DNA from: Puniceicoccaceae bacterium | Lineage (GTDB): Bacteria > Verrucomicrobiota > Verrucomicrobiia > Opitutales > Coraliomargaritaceae | Reading direction: 5' to 3' | NCBI GenBank assembly: GCA_003567255.1 | Contig: PWZW01000300.1 | Location: forward strand, 1 to 15,970 | DNA: 15,970 nucleotides | Shown here: positions 8,982 through 15,970 of the stretch, piece by piece | Numbering within the stretch: the stretch's first letter is position 1 | Layout of the letters: each line of letters starts with the position of its first letter | Notes under the pieces: generated by a model | Told to the model about the DNA's origin: nothing | Seen by the model: the letters and a program-made list of their open reading frames with translations, nothing else | Databases searched by the model: none | Program-made: the position numbers and the translations under genes

Positions 8982-10601
8982 ATGAATAAAGAATTTGATG
9001 TACTTGTTGTTGGGAGTGGCATTGCTGGTCTGAGCTTTGCCTTAAAGGTTGCCGAAGCGGGACACTCCGTCGCCATTGTCACCAAAAAAGACTCTGCCGA
9101 ATCCAATACAAACTATGCCCAAGGTGGCATTGCTGCCGTCACTTCCGATACAGACAACGTCGAAATGCACGTCGCCGATACCCTTGAGGCCGGAGATGGC
9201 TTGTGTGATGAGGAGGCAGTCCGGGAGATCCTCCGCTGCGGCGCCGAAAGCATCGAAGAACTCATCAAACGCGGCGTCGACTTTACTCAACTGCGCGATG
9301 GTCGAGTCTCGCTGGGTAAAGAAGGAGGTCACTCCAAGCGCCGCATCCTCCACGTCAAGGACATCACCGGAAAGGCCATTGAAAAAGCCCTCCTGCACGG
9401 CATTCACCACTCGCCAAATATCACTACCTACGAGCATCACTTCGCGATTGACCTCATCACCGCGCGAAAACTCCGGGAAAATGGGCATACGGTGGCAATG
9501 GAAGGCAGCGGAGACAGGGTTCTGGGTATCTACGCGCTCGATACCGAGAAGGAAGTTGTGGAAACCTTTGCTGCCCGTGCTGTCCTTCTCGCCACTGGAG
9601 GCATCGGTCAAATCTATCAGTACACCACCAACCCCTTCATCGCAACGGGCGACGGCATCGCCATGGCCTATCGCGCCGGGGTGGAGATCCGCAACATGGA
9701 GTTCATCCAGTTTCACCCGACCGCACTTTATGCCGCCGGTTCGGATCGCTTTTTGATTAGCGAAGCTGTCCGGGGCGAGGGGGCTATTCTGCGAAATTTG
9801 GATGGAGAAGCCTTTATGCCCGGTTATGACGAACGCAAAGACCTTGCGCCGCGGGATATCGTGGCACGGGCCATTGACTCGGAAATGAAGAAAAAAGGTG
9901 CCCGCCATGTTCAACTGGACATCACCGGACGGCCTGCCGAGGCGCTGCGCGATCGTTTTCCAAACATTTACGATACTTGCGAAAAACACGGCATCCTTCT
10001 GGAGCGGGACCCCATTCCGGTCGTCCCCGCCGCCCACTACCTTTGTGGTGGCGTGAAAACGGCCTTGGATGGTTCAACGGATTTGGCCGGGCTATACGCT
10101 TGTGGGGAGGTCGCTTGCACTGGTTTACACGGCGCCAATCGCTTGGCCAGTAATTCATTGCTCGAGGCGGTTGTCCTCGCCAATGAAGGGGCCAAGTCCG
10201 TGGCTAACTACCTGGCTAGCACCCATGAGCCCCTGCCGGCGCTGCCGAACTGGGTTGATGGTGAAATGCGCGACTCGGATGAGCGCGTGGTGCTGCTCCA
10301 TAATTGGGATGAGCTGAAGCGCGTTATGTGGGACTACGTGGGCATCGTCCGTACGACCAAGCGACTCGAAAGGGCCCGCACCCGCATTCGAAACCTTTCC
10401 CGGGAGATCAACGATTATTACTGGAACTTTAAGGTGGAGCCGGCCTTGCTTGAGTTGCGCAACATGATCCAGGCTGCCGAACTGGTGATAGATTGTGCCC
10501 TTCAGCGTAAGGAAAGCCGGGGGCTTCATTACACTCTGGACTATCCGGACAAAAGCCCTACCCCAATCGACACTTGGGTACGGTCGCGCAGGCAGCGCTG
10601 A
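8982..10601 (+). CDS. nadB: L-aspartate oxidase
   Basis: FAD enzyme that oxidises L-aspartate to iminoaspartate, the first step of de novo NAD synthesis; NadA then uses the product. The 539 residues show the N-terminal FAD fold (VLVVGSGIAGLSFAL at about 7-21), NTNYAQGGIAA (about 42-52), GGHSKRRILHVKD and QFHPTALY. The EAVRGEGAILR substrate loop and GEVACTGLHGANRLASNSLL near the end of the FAD domain follow. A helical C-terminal domain comes after this. The TGLHGANRLASNSLLE segment and length favour NadB over succinate dehydrogenase SdhA. It lies 133 bp after panC; nadA and nadC are not in the window. A long open frame antisense to it (9042-10037) is a shadow. Confidence 0.95.
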   Translation: MNKEFDVLVVGSGIAGLSFALKVAEAGHSVAIVTKKDSAESNTNYAQGGIAAVTSDTDNVEMHVADTLEAGDGLCDEEAVREILRCGAESIEELIKRGVDFTQLRDGRVSLGKEGGHSKRRILHVKDITGKAIEKALLHGIHHSPNITTYEHHFAIDLITARKLRENGHTVAMEGSGDRVLGIYALDTEKEVVETFAARAVLLATGGIGQIYQYTTNPFIATGDGIAMAYRAGVEIRNMEFIQFHPTALYAAGSDRFLISEAVRGEGAILRNLDGEAFMPGYDERKDLAPRDIVARAIDSEMKKKGARHVQLDITGRPAEALRDRFPNIYDTCEKHGILLERDPIPVVPAAHYLCGGVKTALDGSTDLAGLYACGEVACTGLHGANRLASNSLLEAVVLANEGAKSVANYLASTHEPLPALPNWVDGEMRDSDERVVLLHNWDELKRVMWDYVGIVRTTKRLERARTRIRNLSREINDYYWNFKVEPALLELRNMIQAAELVIDCALQRKESRGLHYTLDYPDKSPTPIDTWVRSRRQR

Positions 10602-10667
10602 CCGGATGAGTCGCGTGGTACCCTTGCCACCCCTAACCGTTACCGGAGGGTGCCCTCGGCAAGCACT

Positions 10668-11099
10668 TTAGCCGTGGCCCTCGGCTGCCGCTCCATTGCG
10701 AACGAACCGAAACGTTAAGGGATAGCGGTAGGCCTCTCCCCGCGACGCACGCAGCGCGGCTTTGAGTGTGACGATCAGGTCGAGTAAACAAAGCAGGAAA
10801 ATGAAGACATACCCCACGAGCAACGCAGTAAGCAAGAGCGAGCATACGAGATAAACGGTCCAGGAGATTTGAAAATTCAAGGCCTCCACCGCGTGCTCAG
10901 CTACGTATGCTGATTTTCTTCGCTGGACCAAATAAACGAGCAAAGGGCCGAGCACGTTACTGAAGGGTACCAAGTAACCCGCAAAAGTGACCAAATGCGC
11001 AATCGTCGCAGTACTGCGCTCGGAGCTGCTAAGCTCAAGCACGGGCTCCAGTTCGATATATTCAGATTGATCAGATGAAGGTCCGTTTTTCATTCCCAT
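10668..11099 (-). CDS. DUF4870 family membrane protein
   Basis: The 143-residue inner-membrane protein is of unknown function. A hydrophilic acidic start (about 1-30) leads into ATIAHLVTFAGYLVPFSNVL, with GPLLVYLVQRRKSAYVAEHA, then EALNFQISWTVYLVCSLLLT and YRYPLTFRFVR near the end; this series is the DUF4870 pattern. Hydrophobic segments lie at about 31-58, 78-96 and 97-115. It converges with nadB, 66 bp apart. That gap contains a GC-rich imperfect hairpin (CTTGCC...GGCAAG) without a T-tract, which might end both transcripts. Two in-frame ATGs (11099, 11093) are possible starts. Confidence 0.8.
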   Translation of the reverse strand: MGMKNGPSSDQSEYIELEPVLELSSSERSTATIAHLVTFAGYLVPFSNVLGPLLVYLVQRRKSAYVAEHAVEALNFQISWTVYLVCSLLLTALLVGYVFIFLLCLLDLIVTLKAALRASRGEAYRYPLTFRFVRNGAAAEGHG

Positions 11100-11494
11100 G
11101 CGCTAAACGAGGACCGCGTCCAGAGCCAGTTTAAAGAAGGATTGGTCGCGCTCAAAAACTAATGCCTCGGTTAAGAGACTTATGCAACCAGTCGCCCTTC
11201 CGCCCCACTGCAATCTGCCGCGTGAGACTTCGCGCGCCTGCGGTGCAGGCCTGCACCACGGGAAACTCAAGGTGGCACCACCATCGCATCAAGCGCTTAG
11301 AAACGCTCAAACCTATCAACACAAGTATCTTTTTATCAGCGACCTACAGCACAAAGGGAGCAACAGTTCCAGGCAATGCTGCACACGATTAAAAAAGATT
11401 TTATTAATTTTGGATTTATTTTGAACGCTGCGCAACCCATTGCGTCTATCTTAACAGTAACGCTTTTAAAAGTTCATGTAGTTTGTTGTTTGCG
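11100..11494. other. Non-coding stretch upstream of the dinB repeat region
   Basis: Short plus-strand frames at 11162-11392 and 11182-11424 overlap each other in different frames and show no protein-like features, so I do not call a gene. The left half is GC-rich with a perfect 16-bp palindrome (11242-11257); the right half is AT-rich and ends in a good plus-strand terminator. This combination could be an untranslated or small RNA transcript, but I recognise no RNA family. Confidence 0.5.
11242..11257. repeat. Perfect 16-bp palindrome
   Basis: GGTGCAGGCCTGCACC is its own reverse complement with no spacer, so it suits a dimeric DNA-binding protein better than an RNA hairpin. It stands alone in non-coding DNA about 145 bp upstream of the DUF4870 start. 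It has no second copy in the window. Confidence 0.5.
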
Positions 11495-11531
11495 AGCGCT
11501 ACCCTCTTTAAGGGGGTGGCGCTTTCTTTTT
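11495..11531 (+). terminator. Plus-strand intrinsic terminator left of element A
   Basis: AGCGC (11495-11499) pairs with GCGCT (11519-11523) and ACCC (11501-11504) with GGGT (11514-11517), separated by a T-G opposition. The hairpin is followed by TTTCTTTTT. No recognised plus-strand gene lies directly upstream (nadB ends 900 bp earlier), so it implies a transcript in 11100-11494. Element A begins five bases after the T-tract. Confidence 0.65.
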
Positions 11532-11535
11532 GAAT

Positions 11536-11996
11536 CTTCTGCAATTATCGTGTGATTTTGAGGCAGGCTTTCAGCCTGCGTAATTTCTTTCTGGCATCCG
11601 CCCCAGCGCGTTGCGCTGGGCTACGGTGCATAAGGCCGTTGGCCTTAAACGCTGACGACGCCAACGGCGTCGCTCAACATAGCCCAGGGCAGCGCCCTGT
11701 GTACCTGGGTATCCAAGCCCTTGCAGGCTAAAGGCCTGCTTTAATCTGCGACGCTCAGGCCAGCAGTTGAGCTCGGTGGTTCAGCGACTCGGCTTAGCGC
11801 AGCTTCGTTTTAATTTCTCGCCTGTCCCTCGGAGCGGGGTGCGTTTTCGTGCCGAAGGAACCTTGAACAGCAACAAGCGCTTGGCAGCAGGGCTGCCGCA
11901 GTCCAAAGACGGCGGCGCCGCCAGGTTACAGGTCTGCGAAAAATAGAACAGCATATGCTGAATATGCTTTTAAAGATCCCACGCGGATTGCAGAAG
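11536..11996 (+). mobile_element. Non-coding inverted-repeat element A (MITE-like), left of dinB
   Basis: A 461-bp non-coding element starts CTTCTGCAATTATCGTG and ends with the inverted form, GATTGCAGAAG. Its whole length is repeated, inverted and about 90% identical by eye, at 13350-13849. The interior holds a chain of small perfect palindromes with three-base loops, for example GCAGGCT-TTC-AGCCTGC at 11563-11579. No transposase or plausible protein is encoded, which fits a miniature inverted-repeat element mobilised in trans or a complex non-coding RNA. I could not see clear target-site duplications. It lacks about 44 bp present near the outer end of element B. The chosen dinB start lies 79 bp beyond its inner end. 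Confidence 0.75.
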
Positions 11997-12075
11997 CACC
12001 TTATTTTTGTCCAACGCAGTCTGATTCATCGTAAGTTTGCCTTTTATGCTGGCTCGATCATGGATGAAAGTACGT

Positions 12076-13146
12076 ATGCGGCGCATTATCCACATAGACA
12101 TGGACTGCTTCTACGCGGCAGTTGAAATGCGGGAACGCCCGGAAATCGCCCACCGCCCGATTGCCGTGGGCGGATCCAGCGGGCGCGGTGTATTGACGAC
12201 CTGTAATTATGAGGCGCGACGTTTTGGCATTCGCTCCGCCATGCCGGTATTTCAAGCAAAACAACGGTGTCCGCACCTCACCGTACTCCCCGTGCGTTTT
12301 GAACTCTATCGCGAAGTTTCCCGTCAGATCCGAGAGATCATGCATACCTTTACCGAGCTCGTCGAACCGCTTTCTCTCGATGAAGCCTACCTCGACGTGA
12401 CCCACCTCGCCCGACCAGGCGCAGAGGTCGCCGCAGAGATTCGGGCAAACATTTACGAGGCAACCCGGCTGACGGCATCTGCCGGAATCGCTCCCAACAA
12501 ACTTCTGGCCAAGATTGCCAGCGACTGGAATAAGCCCAACGGGCAATTCAGCATCCCACCCTCCGCCATTCCGGCCTTTGTGAAAACCCTCCCCATTCGA
12601 AAGATCTGGGGCATAGGTCCAAAATCCGCTGAAAAAATGGCCGCCCTCAACGTGAACACCTGCGGTGACTTACAAGCCATGGCAAAAGCAGATTTGATCC
12701 ATGAATTTGGAAGCTTTGGACTGGACCTCTACCACCTCTGTCGCGGAAGGGATGAACGTCCCGTCCAAGCGAACCGAATCCGCAAAAGTCTCAGCAACGA
12801 ACGCACCTACAGCCACGCTTTCACAAGTTTAAGCAGTTGCGAAGCCGCGTTAGAGCGCCAATTTGAGGAGTTGGTCGAGGATCTTAAAACTCACGCTGCC
12901 GAGCGGAGGATTGAAAAGCTTTTCGTGAAACTCAAATTTTCTGATTTTCGCCGGACCACCGTTGAGTCGATGGATAAGCAGCCAAATTGGAAAACGTATC
13001 TGGCCTTACTGCGCACCGCCTGGGGCAGATCAGGCGAATCAGTGCGCTTGGTCGGTCTCGGCGTTAGGTTTGCTGAAGCGCATCGTGGACCCGAGCAAAT
13101 GGAACTGGCCCTTTTCCCTTCGGAAAGCTCAGCCAGGGAATGGTGA
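12076..13146 (+). CDS. dinB: DNA polymerase IV (Y-family translesion polymerase)
   Basis: Low-fidelity polymerase that extends past damaged bases. Catalytic palm motifs are IIHIDMDCFYAAVEMR (about 4-19) and SLDEAYLDVT (about 100-109), with steric-gate and fingers residues YEARRFGIRSAMP. TASAGIAPNKLLAKIASDWNKPNGQF continues the palm, IWGIGPKSAEKM is the helix-hairpin-helix thumb, and KSLSNERTY opens the little-finger domain. The C-terminus ends in QMELALFP, a beta-clamp-binding motif. It gives 356 residues from this ATG, where MRRIIHIDMDC matches the usual DinB start; in-frame starts at 12064 (ATG), 12046 (ATG) and 12037 (TTG) would add 4-13 residues. No SOS-like operator is recognised. It is enclosed by the inverted elements A and B, with no gene partner. 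Confidence 0.95.
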   Translation: MRRIIHIDMDCFYAAVEMRERPEIAHRPIAVGGSSGRGVLTTCNYEARRFGIRSAMPVFQAKQRCPHLTVLPVRFELYREVSRQIREIMHTFTELVEPLSLDEAYLDVTHLARPGAEVAAEIRANIYEATRLTASAGIAPNKLLAKIASDWNKPNGQFSIPPSAIPAFVKTLPIRKIWGIGPKSAEKMAALNVNTCGDLQAMAKADLIHEFGSFGLDLYHLCRGRDERPVQANRIRKSLSNERTYSHAFTSLSSCEAALERQFEELVEDLKTHAAERRIEKLFVKLKFSDFRRTTVESMDKQPNWKTYLALLRTAWGRSGESVRLVGLGVRFAEAHRGPEQMELALFPSESSAREW

Positions 13147-13185
13147 CCGTGTGCCCTTGGGAAGGGGCAAAAATCACAAAATAAA

Positions 13186-13265
<80 letters not shown>

Positions 13266-13349
13266 TTGAAAGTGTTGATGAGAAGAGATAAACCCGATTC
13301 TGAATAAACATCAAGTACTTTTTTCTGTTTTTTACTTCTTTTTTTAGTT

Positions 13350-13849
13350 CTTCTGCAATCATCCCCGTGGGATCGTTTAAAGCATAAAAGCATATTCTGT
13401 TCTATTTGTCCCAGACCGATTACCCGACGGCGCAGCCGTTTTTGGACTGCGGCAGCCCTGCTGCCAAGCGCTTGTCGCTGTCCAAGGTGCTTTGGCACAA
13501 AAACGCACCCCGCGACGACGGACAGGCGAGAAATAAAAACGAAGCTGCGCTAAGCCGAGTTGCTGAACCAAGGAGCTCAACTGCTGGCCTGGGCGTCGCA
13601 GATTGAAGCAGGCCTTCAGCCTGCAAGGGCTTGGATAGCCGGGTACCGAGGGCGCTGTCCTGGGCTATGTTGAGCGACGCCGTTGGCGTCATGAGCGTTC
13701 AAGGCCAACGGCCTTATGCACCGTAGCCCAGCGCGACGCGCTGGGTCGAATGGCAAAAGAAATTCCGCAGGCTGAAAGCCTGCCTCAACACTTTGGTGGC
13801 GAACCCGCTGCCTTAAACAACGCTACACATCACACGATAATTGCTGAAG
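13350..13849 (-). mobile_element. Non-coding inverted-repeat element B (MITE-like), right of dinB
   Basis: A 500-bp non-coding element in inverted orientation to element A. It starts CTTCTGCAATCATCCCCGTG and ends CGATAATTGCTGAAG. Its two ends match each other as terminal inverted repeats of about 21 bp with a three-base gap. The same internal palindromes as in A occur in the same order when read on the minus strand. An extra 44-bp stretch near the outer end (about 13783-13826) is missing from A. Short frames inside it are not protein-like. It is flanked on both sides by copies of the structured hairpin module, in direct orientation. Confidence 0.75.
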
Positions 13850-13920
13850 ATTCTTTTTTTTTGATTCTCCGGGCAGATCCGCCAAACCACTCTGAGCGAA
13901 CCCCCGGCATTTCAAAAATA

Positions 13921-13995
13921 TGGCGCGAAGCCTACCCCAAAAGCTTCGCGCCACGTTTTGATCGGTATTTTATTACCCCAACTCCCCAACGGAAG
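13921..13995 (-). ncRNA. Structured hairpin module, copy 2 (terminator or small RNA)
   Basis: TGGCGCGAAGC (13921-13931) pairs with GCTTCGCGCCA (13943-13953) around CTACCCCAAAA. Compared with copy 1 one C-G pair has become A-T, so pairing is kept. TTATTACCCCAACTCCCC follows, as in copy 1, then a second small stem that pairs fully only in a minus-strand RNA (CUUCC/GGGAG, using a G-U pair). The minus strand continues ATATTTTTG after the large stem. No gene is adjacent on that strand. Confidence 0.45.
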
Positions 13996-14441
13996 AAAGA
14001 TCTGCTCACAAAAGGTTCAAATGCAACTTCCGTTCCAAACCACTAGACATGCGGATTTTTTTCGAATAATGGGTTCACACAGATAAAAAACGAACCAAAG
14101 GCATCATTTAAATCAGCGAAAAAGGGCTACGCTTTTCCCCACCAGCTTGGCAGGCGCAAACCGCTGAATTGAACGGTGCAACAGGCGGAGTTTCCCCAGG
14201 TCGCCGCCCCTTGCCTCACTGCAACCGATAGGTCCCCCTGGCATGGGTTCAATAATGCCTGAGAGGACTGTGCGCTGCGCTTGTTGCGCAAAAGTTGAAT
14301 TTACGTGGAGGATGGGCTTGCCATTGAGTAAGAAACTTCAATGCTATGCCTGTTCGTTGGTTTCAAAAAGCCAACCAGTAACTGCCAATCAGGTAGCTCG
14401 AGAGCTTTCTTGTTTGGCCTGTCGCATAACGTTTGACCAAA
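13996..14441. other. Region upstream of queF without a supported gene
   Basis: The first 130 bp are AT-rich; the rest is GC-richer with several partial palindromes. One is an 8-bp plus-strand hairpin at 14356-14375 (GTTGGTTT/AAGCCAAC with one G-T pair). A frame starting at 14243 has three CxxC pairs but runs 200 bp into queF in another frame. I looked for a preQ1 riboswitch, which would suit queF, and did not recognise one. The queF promoter is probably here but is not evident. Confidence 0.5.
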
Positions 14442-14816
14442 ATGGAAATAGAAACTTTCCCCAATCCAAATACGGAACGCCCGTATGTCATCCAACACAT
14501 TCAAGAGGAGTTTACATCCACTTGCCCGAAGACCGGACATCCGGACTTTGGCACGGTCGTTTTTACCTACGTACCCTCAGCGCACTGCATAGAGCTGAAG
14601 GCAATGAAAGAGTACCTTCAGGGCTTTCGCAACGAAGGCATCTTTTATGAGGCAGTCACCAATCGCATCCTCGACGATTTGGTTAAAGTAACCAAACCGC
14701 AATGGGCGCGGGTGGAAACCATCTGGCGTGGGCGGGGTGGCATTCGTTCGGTGCTGACCATCGAACACTGTCCGAAAGGCTACACCGGCCCCAAGGCTGA
14801 GCCTTTCCGCTACTAA
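14442..14816 (+). CDS. queF: NADPH-dependent 7-cyano-7-deazaguanine reductase (short form)
   Basis: Reduces preQ0 to preQ1 in the synthesis of the tRNA base queuosine. The 124-residue product is the short, single-domain QueF type. TFPNPN opens it; EEFTSTCPKTGHPDFG holds the catalytic Cys28 and Asp35. CIELKAMKEYLQGFRNEGIF is the QueF family motif region, and RGRGGIRSVLTIEHCP lies near the end. The ATG at 14442 (MEIETFPNP) is preferred over an in-frame TTG at 14433. Other queuosine genes are absent from the window. The next gene starts 17 bp after its stop, so the two are probably co-transcribed. Confidence 0.95.
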   Translation: MEIETFPNPNTERPYVIQHIQEEFTSTCPKTGHPDFGTVVFTYVPSAHCIELKAMKEYLQGFRNEGIFYEAVTNRILDDLVKVTKPQWARVETIWRGRGGIRSVLTIEHCPKGYTGPKAEPFRY

Positions 14817-14833
14817 GGTCTGACGATTCGAAA

Positions 14834-15970
14834 ATGACCGTGGAAGTAAAAGAAGCACCGGTTTTTGATCGTGATTTCCTCGTCGATCTGGGCGGGTGGA
14901 CGGTATTAAAGCAAGCACAGCGACTGGTGGAGGCCGAAGCTGTCAAAGAGGTGTCATGGGATCCCCCCATCCTCAGTGGCGTAGTCGGCAGCGCGGCTAA
15001 ACAATACCATCCCCACCTGAACCTCCGCTCTACCGTATTTGCTGAAAATAAGTGCTCTTGTATTGAAGGTCGGCGCGGGCAAATCTGCGCGCATGCCGTC
15101 GCAATTTGTCTGGCGTATCAGGCAAAGCGAGATGCCAAGGCATACGCAGAGCGAAAAAAACTGGAAGCAGCGCACGATAAACAGGAAGCAACGCAAGCTA
15201 AGCACCCGTCCAAGCGCGCTCAAAAATCAGCACTCAAGCCGGAAAAAACGGTACGCAACATCAAGATCGACCGCAAGCAAGGTGCTTCGCTCAGAGTACT
15301 CTTGCAACTCCCACCGAATTTTTCTGCAACGGCCCCCAGAGACGCCATCATGGTCAAGCTGGAGGCAGCGATTGAGGGAGGCATTATTCCTCTGGAAAAA
15401 CTCGAAGCCGATAAGGCCTATAGCACTCCCAAAGCACATGAAAAACTGCTTTGTCTGGTCGAGTTTCTCTGTGGCGGTAAGCTTGCCAGCCTTTTGCAAC
15501 TCACCCGGGCCCAACTGAGGATGCTTCTCGAGCCCGTCCAAGGCGCTCCGGTCGTCTATTGGATGACCAAGCCAGACCAACCCATCGCGTGGGAAGACGG
15601 CACCCTACCGGGGGTTCACGAACTGCTTGAGAGTGAAGAAGCGGAGGAAACTTCCCTTCAACCCGAGTCCGGAAGTGTTCCCATTTTCAACCCCGACCCC
15701 CAGACGGGAAACATTTCTCTGAACGGACGCCCCCCCTCGCAGGAAAACCCGCGACGTGCCGCCGAGGCAGGTGCATTCAAAAGCTGGAATACCAAAGAAG
15801 GCGACTACCCTGCGGCTGACCACAGAGCGGAAAATATTGATGCACATCCCACGCACCGGGTGATTGTCGATGGTTCACCAAATTTCCTGGCGATTCGTCT
15901 CCCCCGGGATGAGAGTGTCGCCGAACTGCGGACCCTGCTCAAGACAGCCAACTTCATCCTTGATCCCACC
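14834..15970 (+). CDS. SWIM zinc-finger protein, probable SNF2-family helicase N-terminus (runs off window)
   Basis: The frame is open from 14834 to the right edge (379 residues visible). A SWIM-type zinc-binding motif, CxC-x8-CxH, is at residues 74-87 (CSCIEGRRGQICAH). Next comes a lysine/alanine/glutamate-rich, probably helical stretch (about 94-140). A domain with RVLLQLPPNF and a RVIVDGSPNFLAIRLP segment follows near residue 350. In bacteria this N-terminal layout commonly precedes a SNF2/Rad54-like ATPase, which remodels protein-DNA contacts; that part would lie past the edge, so the helicase call is inference. It follows queF closely. No Shine-Dalgarno sequence is seen. Confidence 0.7.
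   Translation, partial: MTVEVKEAPVFDRDFLVDLGGWTVLKQAQRLVEAEAVKEVSWDPPILSGVVGSAAKQYHPHLNLRSTVFAENKCSCIEGRRGQICAHAVAICLAYQAKRDAKAYAERKKLEAAHDKQEATQAKHPSKRAQKSALKPEKTVRNIKIDRKQGASLRVLLQLPPNFSATAPRDAIMVKLEAAIEGGIIPLEKLEADKAYSTPKAHEKLLCLVEFLCGGKLASLLQLTRAQLRMLLEPVQGAPVVYWMTKPDQPIAWEDGTLPGVHELLESEEAEETSLQPESGSVPIFNPDPQTGNISLNGRPPSQENPRRAAEAGAFKSWNTKEGDYPAADHRAENIDAHPTHRVIVDGSPNFLAIRLPRDESVAELRTLLKTANFILDPT

Noticed and set aside
9042..10037. 331-residue open frame on the minus strand across nadB
   Set aside because: It is antisense to the strongly supported nadB, has no recognisable family motif, and arises from GC-biased codon positions.
11270..11283. T-box-like sequence AAGGTGGCACCACC
   Set aside because: It resembles the T-box core, but there is no specifier stem, no antiterminator/terminator pair nearby, and no aminoacyl-tRNA synthetase or amino-acid gene downstream.
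11949..11960. Palindrome CAGCATATGCTG upstream of dinB as a LexA operator
   Set aside because: It does not match a LexA box I know for this group, lies over 100 bp from dinB, and is within element A; element B has a different sequence there.
13406..13692. Short open frames on both strands within element B
   Set aside because: They translate palindromes, are not equivalent in element A, and overlap one another in several frames.
14100..14441. preQ1 or TPP riboswitch before queF
   Set aside because: Fragments such as CTGAGA occur, but the order and pairing of the known aptamers cannot be built; no preQ1 consensus was found.

Overview
The window looks like a chromosomal segment from a Gram-negative bacterium of the Verrucomicrobia, most likely the Opitutae (Puniceicoccales/Coraliomargarita-like). 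This rests on an outer-membrane gene block (lpxD, ompH/skp, bamA), a dapL-type LL-diaminopimelate aminotransferase, a SWIM-domain protein resembling SNF2 helicases of that group, and moderate GC. The taxonomic call is inference. I recognise the protein families but could not run a search.

Positions 1-7928 are a minus-strand block of essential housekeeping genes. In transcription order these are dapL (lysine/peptidoglycan precursor synthesis), a small DUF2721 membrane protein, rplI (ribosomal protein L9), dnaB (replicative helicase), bamA (outer-membrane assembly), ompH/skp (periplasmic chaperone) and lpxD (lipid A synthesis, cut by the window start). dnaB and bamA are only 17 bp apart. A clear intrinsic terminator sits between ompH and lpxD. 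The DUF2721 gene is surrounded by a family of short palindromic intergenic repeats.

From 7929 the strand switches. panC (pantothenate) and nadB (NAD) run on the plus strand, followed by a convergent minus-strand DUF4870 membrane protein. Nearly 1 kb of non-coding DNA then leads to dinB (DNA polymerase IV). dinB is bracketed by two inverted, roughly 90% identical, non-coding elements of 461 and 500 bp with matching terminal inverted repeats, each packed with small three-base-loop palindromes. A second duplicated structure lies on either side of the right-hand element: a GC-rich hairpin with a conserved loop and covarying stem. This dinB neighbourhood, 11.2-14.0 kb, is the unusual part of the window.

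The window ends with queF (queuosine synthesis) and, 17 bp later, the N-terminal part of a SWIM zinc-finger protein, probably a SNF2-family helicase, open at the right edge. I see no rRNA, tRNA, CRISPR array or transposase gene. None of the predicted starts has a good Shine-Dalgarno sequence.
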